Source: Leptolyngbya sp. O-77 (GTDB lineage: Bacteria; Cyanobacteriota; Cyanobacteriia; Elainellales; Elainellaceae). From it: DNA of 64,000 nucleotides. The stretch spans positions 5,369,001 to 5,433,000 of the forward strand of contig NZ_AP017367.1 of NCBI RefSeq assembly GCF_001548395.1, in the 5' to 3' direction. The position numbers and the translations under genes were made by a program. The notes beneath the pieces were generated by a model that was not told the DNA's origin, made no database searches, and was given only the letters and a program-made list of their open reading frames with translations. Positions 41,452 through 48,305 of this stretch are shown here, in pieces (the first letter of the stretch is position 1; the number at the start of each line of letters is the position of its first letter).

Positions 41452-41970
41452 TCAGGCTTCGGGAAGCACGGCATTTGCCGAAGCGCTGGAGGCGTTGCTG
41501 AAGGGTTGTGGCAGCGACTCTAGCTGAAAATATTGATAAAACTTGTCGGTGATTTGCAGCCAAGACGAGCGGCTATCAGCTTTGCGACGCTTGCGGACAA
41601 ACCCTAGCTCTACCAATTCCTGGACGTGCTGGTAGGCCCCGGAACCGCGCAGTTCGACCAGATCCGAAAGCGTCAGCGGGCCGCGCAGGGCGATCGCCGC
41701 CAGGGTCCGCAACGCGCCCACGCCCAAATCCACAGGCACCAGCTTTTGCAAGAGCGGCTGATAGGCTTCGCGAAGCTGCAAACAATAGCCCTCTGGCGTT
41801 TCCACCACTTCTAGTGCTCCGTCGCGCTGGGCGTAGTCGGTCATTAGCTCAATCAGCCCTTCCTCGGCACTGGGGCGATCGCATCCGGCATATTCTGCAA
41901 TTTTGGCCAGCGTCAGCGGCTGCCCTTTCAGATACAAAATGGCTTCAATTGTGCTGGACAGTCGGGACAT
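41452..41970 (-). CDS. scpB: ScpB, segregation and condensation protein B
   Basis: Winged-helix partner of the SMC-ScpA complex that organises and segregates the chromosome. It has 172 residues. Seen: MSRLSSTIEAILYLKGQPLT, the first winged helix around AEEGLIELMTDYAQRD, YCLQLREAYQPLL, and the ALRTLAAIALRGPLTLSDLVE helix, followed by LRGSGAYQHVQELVELGFV. scpA and smc are not adjacent. It follows an unknown gene on the same strand by 16 bases, so the two are probably cotranscribed. Confidence 0.93.
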   Translation of the reverse strand: MSRLSSTIEAILYLKGQPLTLAKIAEYAGCDRPSAEEGLIELMTDYAQRDGALEVVETPEGYCLQLREAYQPLLQKLVPVDLGVGALRTLAAIALRGPLTLSDLVELRGSGAYQHVQELVELGFVRKRRKADSRSSWLQITDKFYQYFQLESLPQPFSNASSASANAVLPEA

Positions 41971-41986
41971 AGATCGCGCAGGGCAC

Positions 41987-42496
41987 CTACGAAATGTCTG
42001 GCAAGCTGGCCAAAAGCTGCTCTACAAGCTGAGCCGCTTTAGCATCGAGCTTTTGCCAGTCTACATCGCCTGTGTCGTCGAGTAAGCTTGTATCTACTTC
42101 TACCACCACGGTGTCGGTTAGGCTCAGCACAGGACTGTAGTTGCGAAAGCAGATCTGATAGCACAACTGCCAGAGGTCGATATTCACCTGATGAGCCTGA
42201 TACTGGAGACACAGCACGTAGCCCGGATGGGGCTGGGGCAGACGCGACAGCGCTTCCTGGAGGTCTGGGGCTTCTTCTGGCGTGGCGGATGCCAGCCGAT
42301 GCTGAAGCGCTAGCACGTGCTGCTGCGTCTCCTCCGATACGCCATCGGGCCAGATGGGGTCGTTGCGGTAGGTGCTTTTCCAGGGCGACTGTTCCAGGGC
42401 TTTTCGCAAATTATCCAGCACCCGAATAAACACAGGCTGCATTAGCAGATTTGCCTGCTCCCAAGCGGCACGGCTGGCGAATTTAGGCTGGGTCAT
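41987..42496 (-). CDS. unknown protein upstream of scpB
   Basis: A 169-residue soluble protein from ATG 42494-42496. Features seen: QPVFIRVLDNLRKALEQSPWKS, GYVLCLQYQAHQVNIDLWQL, CYQICFRNY, and an acidic C-terminus (VEVDTSLLDDTGDVDWQKL). I do not recognise the family. Placement 16 bases before scpB suggests a shared transcript and possibly a shared role, which is inference. Confidence 0.7.
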   Translation of the reverse strand: MTQPKFASRAAWEQANLLMQPVFIRVLDNLRKALEQSPWKSTYRNDPIWPDGVSEETQQHVLALQHRLASATPEEAPDLQEALSRLPQPHPGYVLCLQYQAHQVNIDLWQLCYQICFRNYSPVLSLTDTVVVEVDTSLLDDTGDVDWQKLDAKAAQLVEQLLASLPDIS

Positions 42497-42982
42497 GGGA
42501 ATCTGTCTGCGGGTCTTCAGAGAACCATTTCAGGGAGTCATTTCGGCACAGGCGAATGAGCCTTGTTTATCTTCACACGAGTCTTATGGGGTTACACCCA
42601 AACTCTACAGTTCCTTTATGAAACAACCCAGGCGATCGCCGTAGGATGAAGCTATTAACGGTGTTGCCTGCGCGAATCCACTGAATTTCCTTTTCAGTTG
42701 CTCCTATTCAATCACGTACGCTGAATCACGTAGGATGTGTTGGGTTTAAACCCCGCTTTTGAACTTGCTGAAAGGCTTTCAGGGTGCTTGCTTGCACAAC
42801 GTTCATGGTTAGCTGAGAGGGTGCAGATAGAGGTTGATTCTGAGTCGTCATGCTGTCTGCACTCTTTTTCTTGAGCTTTTGTGCTGCTTTTAAGGTTGTC
42901 AGAGTCTTTGCTCGCTCCAACCGCTGACTCCAACCGCTGACTCCAACCGCTGGCTTTCAGCATTTGACTCTGGTTTCGAGAA
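42497..42982. other. spacer between recJ and the scpB operon
   Basis: A 486-base gap. Reverse-strand frames here (42712-43077) are Ser-rich, without motif, and run into recJ. The only structure is the 13-base array at 42915-42953. Confidence 0.55.
42915..42953. repeat. three tandem copies of CTCCAACCGCTGA
   Basis: Units of 13 bases at 42915, 42928 and 42941; the last ends in G. The array lies 30 bases after the recJ stop codon on the recJ strand. Confidence 0.85.
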
Positions 42983-45358
42983 TTAAGCGGCGATCGCCCG
43001 AATCGTTGCAGCAGGCACAGTCGCAAAGTACTGTCGCCGAAATTGTTCTTCTTCAACCGCCGAGAGAAACGCCTCAATGGTCTGATTCACCTGGGCCGCT
43101 GTCGGCGATTGGGTGGACAAATCGGCTGGATTCCACTGAAATTGCAGCCCATTGGGGAGGGCTGTGACCGTCATTCCCAGCACCTGCAATGCCTGAATTC
43201 CGGCTCTCAGCGGGCGATCGCCCAGCCCCAGTTTTCGTAAAAGCTGCGATCGCGTTGCGACTTGCCCTGTGCGGCTGAGATACTTTGCCAGTCCCACCAG
43301 GGTTTGCCAGGATTCTAGCGGGTCGATAGCAGGGGGAAGCTGGTAGGCGATCGCCAGCCGTTTGCCGTCGTGCCGGGCCTGTCGTCCCCACACGCGCAGA
43401 TCGTCCCACTGGGTCGGGCAGTCGGTCATCACCAGCACGTTTTCTGCGTCGGCCGCGCCTGCCAGAAGTTCGGACTGCCCGCGCCAGTCCAGCAGCCAGT
43501 CTGGCTCAGCAGGCATGGCCGCAGCCCACTCGCCCGCCGCCGGCCGAACCGCCATCAGCCGCACCTCGTAGCGCTTGCGAAACGGGTTGAAATCCATCTG
43601 CACCACCGCATCGCACGGCCCCGGCGGCATCTCGTCGCGATAGTGCCCCCACCACACGCCAGGAAATTGCCCGGTTTCATCCACAAGCTCAAACTCGGTT
43701 TTGATGTAACGCACCTTGCGCTGCTTGAAATCGCGGATATTTTCATTGCGGACATTTTCAAAACGGCACTGGCGAATCAGCAGGTTGGGTGTGGGGTTGC
43801 CCATGCCGCAGGGTTCCAGCAGTTTCAGCGCTTGGAACAAGTCTTTTCCCAACTGGCCCACGGTCACGATCAGATCAACCGGGAGCGCAGGCGGGGCAAT
43901 CGCCCCCGATATCCCCACCTGCTGCCGGAGTTGCCGATTGATGCCATCCGCAAACAGCGGAATGTTTTCCACAGGCAGACTCAGCCCCGCCGCCAAGGGA
44001 TGCCCGCCAAACCCACTGAGCAAGTGCTGCTGACTGCTCATCAGGTCGTAGAGATCAATCTGGTTCACAGAGCGGGCAGAGCCTCGTGCCAGCTTGACGC
44101 TACTGGGCGAAGACTTGGAGGCATCCGATGCAGCGGGTTTGGAAGCTGCCAATGGTGCGGCGCTGCTGAGCAAAAGGGTTGGACGGCCATATTCCTGAGC
44201 AATTTGCCCCGCTACCAGTCCTAGAACGCCCACTGGCCACTGCGGATCTTCTAGCACAATTACGCCAGTCGTAGACAAATCCATCTGGCTCAGCCGCGCC
44301 GAGACTTGTTTGAACAGATCTTGCTGGAGGGCGCGGCGGCGAGTGTTTGCCAGTTCTGCTGCTTCGGCAAGCTGGCGACAGCGGCTCTCGTCGCGGCTGG
44401 TCAATAGCTCCACGCCATCGCGGGCATCGCCCTGGATGCGGCTGATGGCGTTGATGCGCGGCCCCAGCCCGAAGGAAATATCAGTAGGGCGATCGCCCGC
44501 CTTTTTGCAAAATTCCAGCAGCATCGCCACGCCGGGGCGCGGAGCCGTTGCCACATCCTGATTTTTCTGAAGCTGAGCAATGCCCCGCTGCGCCAGATAG
44601 CGGCAGTCGCCCCGCAGTTCCACCAGGTCAGCAATTAGCCCAATCGCCACCAGATCCAGCAGGGCATCCAGCGGGCGCGTCGGCACGTCGGGCAGGGTTT
44701 CGTATAGCGCCTCCACCAGTTTGTAGGCAACGGCAACGCCCGAAAGGGTTGCGAGGGGATGATCCGCAGGCAGGCTGCGGGGATTGACAATGGCCACCAC
44801 AGGCGGACGCTGGGTCAGCAGCGTGTGGTGATCCGTCACAATCACGTCCAGCCCCAAGCGATTCGCATGGTCAATCTCTGCCAGGCTGGTGCTGCCCGTG
44901 TCGCAGGTGACAATCAGGCGAACGCCTGCTGCCGCTAGTTGCTCGATGCCGCTGTGGGTCAGCCCGTGGGATTCTGTCAGGCGATTGGGGATGACATAGG
45001 AGAGACGATCGCCCTGAGGGAAAAACTGTCCCAGCCCTTCCCACAGCACCGCCGTCGCCGTAATCCCATCGGCATCAAAATCTCCCCAAATGGCGATCGC
45101 CTCCTGTCGTTCGTAGGCCAGCTTCAGACGGGCGATCGCCCTCTGCATTTCTTCGCCAAACGCAAAGGGGCTGGTCGGCGCATAGCAATTGGGGTCGAGC
45201 CAGCCCGCCAGCGCCGCTGAGTCGCGAATACCCCGCTGCCAAAGCAACTGGGCAGCATAGGTCGCCATGCCATCGGGTGCATACTCCGCCGCTGCCTGCA
45301 CAAACTCGGCGGGCGGCGACTCATCGGGTGGAAGCTGCCAGATTGCCGACTCAGCCAT
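42983..45358 (-). CDS. recJ: RecJ, single-stranded-DNA 5'-3' exonuclease
   Basis: DHH-family nuclease for recombination and mismatch repair. It has 791 residues, typical of the longer cyanobacterial form. Seen: motif I IWGDFDADGITATAVLW, SYVIPNRLTESHGL, motif II LIVTCDTGSTS, motif III VIVTDHHTL, FGLGPRINAISRIQGDA, and the DHHA1 signature SGFGGHPLAAGLSL. The C-terminal part adds the OB-fold and a family-specific extension. It lies downstream of the actin-like/RHH pair by 66 bases on the same strand, so read-through is possible. Confidence 0.96.
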   Translation of the reverse strand: MAESAIWQLPPDESPPAEFVQAAAEYAPDGMATYAAQLLWQRGIRDSAALAGWLDPNCYAPTSPFAFGEEMQRAIARLKLAYERQEAIAIWGDFDADGITATAVLWEGLGQFFPQGDRLSYVIPNRLTESHGLTHSGIEQLAAAGVRLIVTCDTGSTSLAEIDHANRLGLDVIVTDHHTLLTQRPPVVAIVNPRSLPADHPLATLSGVAVAYKLVEALYETLPDVPTRPLDALLDLVAIGLIADLVELRGDCRYLAQRGIAQLQKNQDVATAPRPGVAMLLEFCKKAGDRPTDISFGLGPRINAISRIQGDARDGVELLTSRDESRCRQLAEAAELANTRRRALQQDLFKQVSARLSQMDLSTTGVIVLEDPQWPVGVLGLVAGQIAQEYGRPTLLLSSAAPLAASKPAASDASKSSPSSVKLARGSARSVNQIDLYDLMSSQQHLLSGFGGHPLAAGLSLPVENIPLFADGINRQLRQQVGISGAIAPPALPVDLIVTVGQLGKDLFQALKLLEPCGMGNPTPNLLIRQCRFENVRNENIRDFKQRKVRYIKTEFELVDETGQFPGVWWGHYRDEMPPGPCDAVVQMDFNPFRKRYEVRLMAVRPAAGEWAAAMPAEPDWLLDWRGQSELLAGAADAENVLVMTDCPTQWDDLRVWGRQARHDGKRLAIAYQLPPAIDPLESWQTLVGLAKYLSRTGQVATRSQLLRKLGLGDRPLRAGIQALQVLGMTVTALPNGLQFQWNPADLSTQSPTAAQVNQTIEAFLSAVEEEQFRRQYFATVPAATIRAIAA

Positions 45359-45424
45359 GCAAAACGATCCTCCAGGGTCAGGCTCCCATTCAGGCTCCCA
45401 TTTTAGACTCCAGAGCAGCGGCCG

Positions 45425-45727
45425 TCAGGCTCCGAGCAGTTCATCCAGGGCATCCAGCGCTTCGCAACTGCCACCGTTCGCCAGAGCCAGCGGGTCGAAT
45501 CGGCGCAGCGGAGTCCAGGTGGGGACGTGGGCCGGGGCGATTCCCGTTGGGATCGCTTCGCGAATCGCCGCGCCAGGAAACGGCTCCCGACCGTGCAGAT
45601 AGTCATCGGCATAGCGCCGGAATACCGCCTCTACCGCTGCACGGGTGTTCTTTAGCCCCCACTCAGCAGCAATTTGCTGCGCCTTTTCCAGCACATCCGC
45701 ACTCAGTCTTACTTTGTTGTCATGCAT
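45425..45727 (-). CDS. small ribbon-helix-helix-like protein (possible ParR analogue)
   Basis: A 100-residue protein. The first 45 residues fit a ribbon-helix-helix DNA-binding fold: beta-strand NKVRLS, helix ADVLEKAQQIAAEWG, turn, and helix TRAAVEAVFRRYADDYL. The second half is Pro-rich then acidic (EALDALDELLGA), a possible contact for the upstream actin-like protein. The ATG (45725-45727) lies inside the 3' end of that gene (19-base overlap), so the two are translationally coupled. By analogy with plasmid ParMRC systems, it may be the DNA-binding adaptor. This is inference from fold and order, without sequence similarity to a named ParR. Confidence 0.75.
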   Translation of the reverse strand: MHDNKVRLSADVLEKAQQIAAEWGLKNTRAAVEAVFRRYADDYLHGREPFPGAAIREAIPTGIAPAHVPTWTPLRRFDPLALANGGSCEALDALDELLGA

Positions 45728-46731
45728 AGCTGTTGATCCATCGACATCGAGTACAAACCGCGAACATTGGCAAACTGTGGGTCGCCCATGACGGCAAAGA
45801 GCTTGCGCCCCTGGAGCCGCTCGGCAATCAGGTGAGTACTGCCGCCCGTCACCAAAAAGCGCGTCACGCGGGGCATATAGGGGTTGTATTGCGATCGCAC
45901 GGTTTGGAAAATGCCCTTAAACCAGGGGTCGAGATGCTCCTCCAGCCAGGGGGCCCACGTTAGCTCTGTGTCGGCGTAGGTGTGCCCAGCCCGAAACCCG
46001 TCCATTACAATGCTGGGGTCGGCGCTCGTGCCCAAAGCCGAGGTGAGTCGCTTGTCGAAGCTGATGGAAGCCGCCAGTTCGTATGCACCACCGCGATCCA
46101 TGACGTTTTCATCGATCACTTCGCCCTCGGCATCTACCAGCCGCGTTAGCCAAGTGCCGCCGCCAATATCGACGACAATGGTAAAGCCTGCATCGGGAAT
46201 CATCCCCAGTTGCCGTGCGTAGTGATACGCGCCCATGCCTTCGCGCTCCACCTCCACGCTTTCCACCATGACGCGATAGTCCAGCCCGTTGCGCTTGAAT
46301 TCGTGCATCCCGATGAGTTGCTCTCGAATCGCGTCTCGGTTTTTGGCGGGTTCTGGCGTGGAGGCGTAGACCTGTAAGGTAAACTCGGTGCTGCCATTAA
46401 ACGGTTCCAAACAGGCGTAGAGATGCAGGCGCGAGAGTTCCACCTTATTTTCTACAACGGTCTGCTGCTGGCGGCGATATTTATAGGCCTGTGCGCCAAA
46501 GTGGACGCGGGTGCCATCAGGCAGCTCGATCAGCGGCGAAGCGTCGGAATAGCTGACGGCATCGCGCCCCGACGGCAGATGATAGCGCACCGAGCGAATC
46601 GCCTTGGGATGACCGTTGCCGTCGAAAAATTTGAGATCATAGTTGCCTGCATCCAGCGCCAGGGTGCGCGTGCCGCTTGGAGAGATTGCAGGGGGTTTAC
46701 TTGCCCGCCTTGCTCTGGTACCTGTAGTCAT
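45709..46731 (-). CDS. actin-like ATPase, ParM/StbA type
   Basis: A 340-residue member of the actin/Hsp70 ATPase fold. Seen: phosphate-1 motif TLALDAGNYDLKFFDGNG, phosphate-2 motif FTIVVDIGGGTWLTRLVD, the connecting region VMDRGGAYELAASIS, and the adenosine motif FLVTGGSTHLIAERLQG. In plasmids such proteins form filaments that push DNA copies apart. The ATG at 46729-46731 is chosen because family homology starts there. The frame is open to an ATG at 46867-46869, but that 46-residue extension is encoded partly by a 12-base tandem repeat (46789-46824). The overlapping RHH gene downstream makes a two-gene cassette. A role in chromosome or megaplasmid segregation, or cell shape, is possible. Confidence 0.88.
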   Translation of the reverse strand: MTTGTRARRASKPPAISPSGTRTLALDAGNYDLKFFDGNGHPKAIRSVRYHLPSGRDAVSYSDASPLIELPDGTRVHFGAQAYKYRRQQQTVVENKVELSRLHLYACLEPFNGSTEFTLQVYASTPEPAKNRDAIREQLIGMHEFKRNGLDYRVMVESVEVEREGMGAYHYARQLGMIPDAGFTIVVDIGGGTWLTRLVDAEGEVIDENVMDRGGAYELAASISFDKRLTSALGTSADPSIVMDGFRAGHTYADTELTWAPWLEEHLDPWFKGIFQTVRSQYNPYMPRVTRFLVTGGSTHLIAERLQGRKLFAVMGDPQFANVRGLYSMSMDQQLCMTTK

Positions 46732-47058
46732 AGAGCGTTTGTTTTCACCCGTTGAGTTTGCTGAGGCGGTACGTGGGGCAGCAGAGTGCTGGAATTGTCT
46801 CTGGAATTGTCTCTGGAATTGATTCTGAGCCTTGAAGATCAGCCATCCAGAGGTTCCGTTTGTCCCCATCTGTACCCATTTGGTGTTTGATACAAGTGTA
46901 CTATATCATTGCCATCCAAATTTTGGATCAGGCGATCGCCCCCATTGACCCTACCCCACATCACCAAACGCGCCAAAGCCAGCGCCCTAGCAGTACAGAC
47001 GCACTCTGAAAAAGTTTGAGAAAGTTTGAAAAAATGTAAACCGACCGGGGAACTGGGG
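46732..47058. promoter_or_regulatory. upstream region of the actin-like cassette
   Basis: A 327-base region. Besides the 12-base array it holds the 13-base perfect palindrome TCCAAATTTTGGA (46915-46927), a TGATACAAG...CTATATCA imperfect inverted repeat (about 46888-46908), and near 47005-47035 repeats of AAAGTTTGA. These lie in the least GC-rich part of the region and may be promoter and operator. No boxes were assigned with confidence. Confidence 0.5.
46789..46824 (-). repeat. three 12-bp repeats upstream of the actin-like gene
   Basis: CTGGAATTGTCT at 46789-46800 and 46801-46812, and CTGGAATTGATT at 46813-46824. The array begins 58 bases upstream of the preferred start. Plasmid parC centromeres are arrays of 10-12-base direct repeats at this position relative to parM, so these are candidates for RHH binding. 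The array is also in frame (QFQR repeats) if the longer start is used. Confidence 0.7.
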
Positions 47059-48108
47059 TCAGGCGCTAGGGCCTAACGGCGGCTTGGTTGCGCCAGCGTT
47101 CACGGCTCCAGCGTTCACCGCTCCAGCATTTACTGCTCCAGCATTTACTGCTCCGGCATTTACCTTACCAACGCAGTGATCGACCCACGCCAGGATTTCT
47201 CGATTGACTCGGTCGGCGCACTCGTCGTAAGGACAGTGGCCCGCATCGGGCAGTTCAATCAGCTTTAGCCTGGGATTCATGGCCGGAAGCTGACGACCCC
47301 ATCCCAGTGGGATTACACGGTCTTTTTCTCCCCACAGCAGCAGGATCGGCAAATCGACCGCTTGCAGCAAGGCTTTTGTATTCGGGCTAAAGTCTGTTTG
47401 GGTGCGGGCCTGCACCAGCCGACAGAGGACTTTCGCTGCGCCGCGATCGCCCGCCGGAATGGCGAAGCTTTGCACCAGTTCGTCGGTAATGGCTTCGGGG
47501 TTAGCATAAACTGCTCGCAGCACCGAGCGAATCACGCCCGGTCGCCGAATTAGGCTGAACAACGGCTTTAGCAGCAGCGGCGACGAGAAGAAAGATTCAA
47601 TTTCGCCCACGAAGCCCTGTAGCTTTCCGGGCAATAGCTCCTGGCGAGATGCAGGCAACGTGAGCAGGATCAACCCCTGAACCAGGGCAGGCTCAGCAGC
47701 GGCGATCGCCAGCGCCACGAGCGCCCCCAGCGAATGCCCCACCAGCACCACCGGCCGCCCCACAATCTCGCGGCAAAAGTCCCGCACCTGCGCCATCCAC
47801 AGGTCTACTTTGTAATTTGCCGCCCCTTTTTCCGACGCACCAAACCCCAGCAAATCCAGCGCATAGACCGTGTGATGCTGGCTCAGCGGCTCCAGGTTCA
47901 GCCGCCACTGGGTCAGCGCTGCCCCGAACCCATGCAGGAATACAATCGGCACGGCATCCGGCGCAGGGGTTTGCGCCCTTAGATAGGTATAGCGAATCTG
48001 CCAGCCGCGCCATGCCCAGTCGCGCTGGGAGCCAAGCTGCGTGTGCCAGGGAAGCTGCGGAGACAAAGCAGGCATAGCGATCGCTAATGGAAACAACCTC
48101 CTCTTCAT
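47059..48108 (-). CDS. alpha/beta-fold hydrolase with VNAGA repeat tail
   Basis: A 349-residue hydrolase from ATG 48106-48108 (MKRRLFPLAIAMPALSP). A TTG six codons upstream and an ATG eleven codons downstream are alternatives. Seen: IVFLHGFGAALTQWRLNLE (oxyanion loop), DLLGFGASEK, nucleophile elbow VLVGHSLGALVALA, acid WGEKDRVIPLG, and His in DAGHCPYDE. This is a complete triad. The closest-looking relatives are plant/cyanobacterial esterase or pheophytinase-like hydrolases, which is tentative. The C-terminus carries five copies of VNAGA encoded by 15-base repeats, outside the folded domain. Confidence 0.88.
   Translation of the reverse strand: MKRRLFPLAIAMPALSPQLPWHTQLGSQRDWAWRGWQIRYTYLRAQTPAPDAVPIVFLHGFGAALTQWRLNLEPLSQHHTVYALDLLGFGASEKGAANYKVDLWMAQVRDFCREIVGRPVVLVGHSLGALVALAIAAAEPALVQGLILLTLPASRQELLPGKLQGFVGEIESFFSSPLLLKPLFSLIRRPGVIRSVLRAVYANPEAITDELVQSFAIPAGDRGAAKVLCRLVQARTQTDFSPNTKALLQAVDLPILLLWGEKDRVIPLGWGRQLPAMNPRLKLIELPDAGHCPYDECADRVNREILAWVDHCVGKVNAGAVNAGAVNAGAVNAGAVNAGATKPPLGPSA
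47090..47164 (-). repeat. five 15-bp repeats encoding (VNAGA)5
   Basis: Units of 15 bases (GCTCCAGCATTTACT and variants) at 47090, 47105, 47120, 47135 and 47150 in the 3' end of the hydrolase gene. Two adjacent units are identical. Length keeps the reading frame, so copy number can change without breaking the gene. Confidence 0.9.
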
Positions 48109-48305
48109 GCTATAGCAAGGGGTCAAGGGTTAGGGGTCAGGAGTCACGAGCGAAGCAGTACAGTATTCTGGTAGGTGCTTGGCGTTGAACCCAAGAAAAC
48201 ACCGAATCTGAGCTTGATTGGGGAGAGTCCGTTTTGCTTCAGACTGCTCCCAGACTCATCTTTCCCAAGCCCTACCGCTCCCAGGATGCATCACCGCCCG
48301 ACGCT

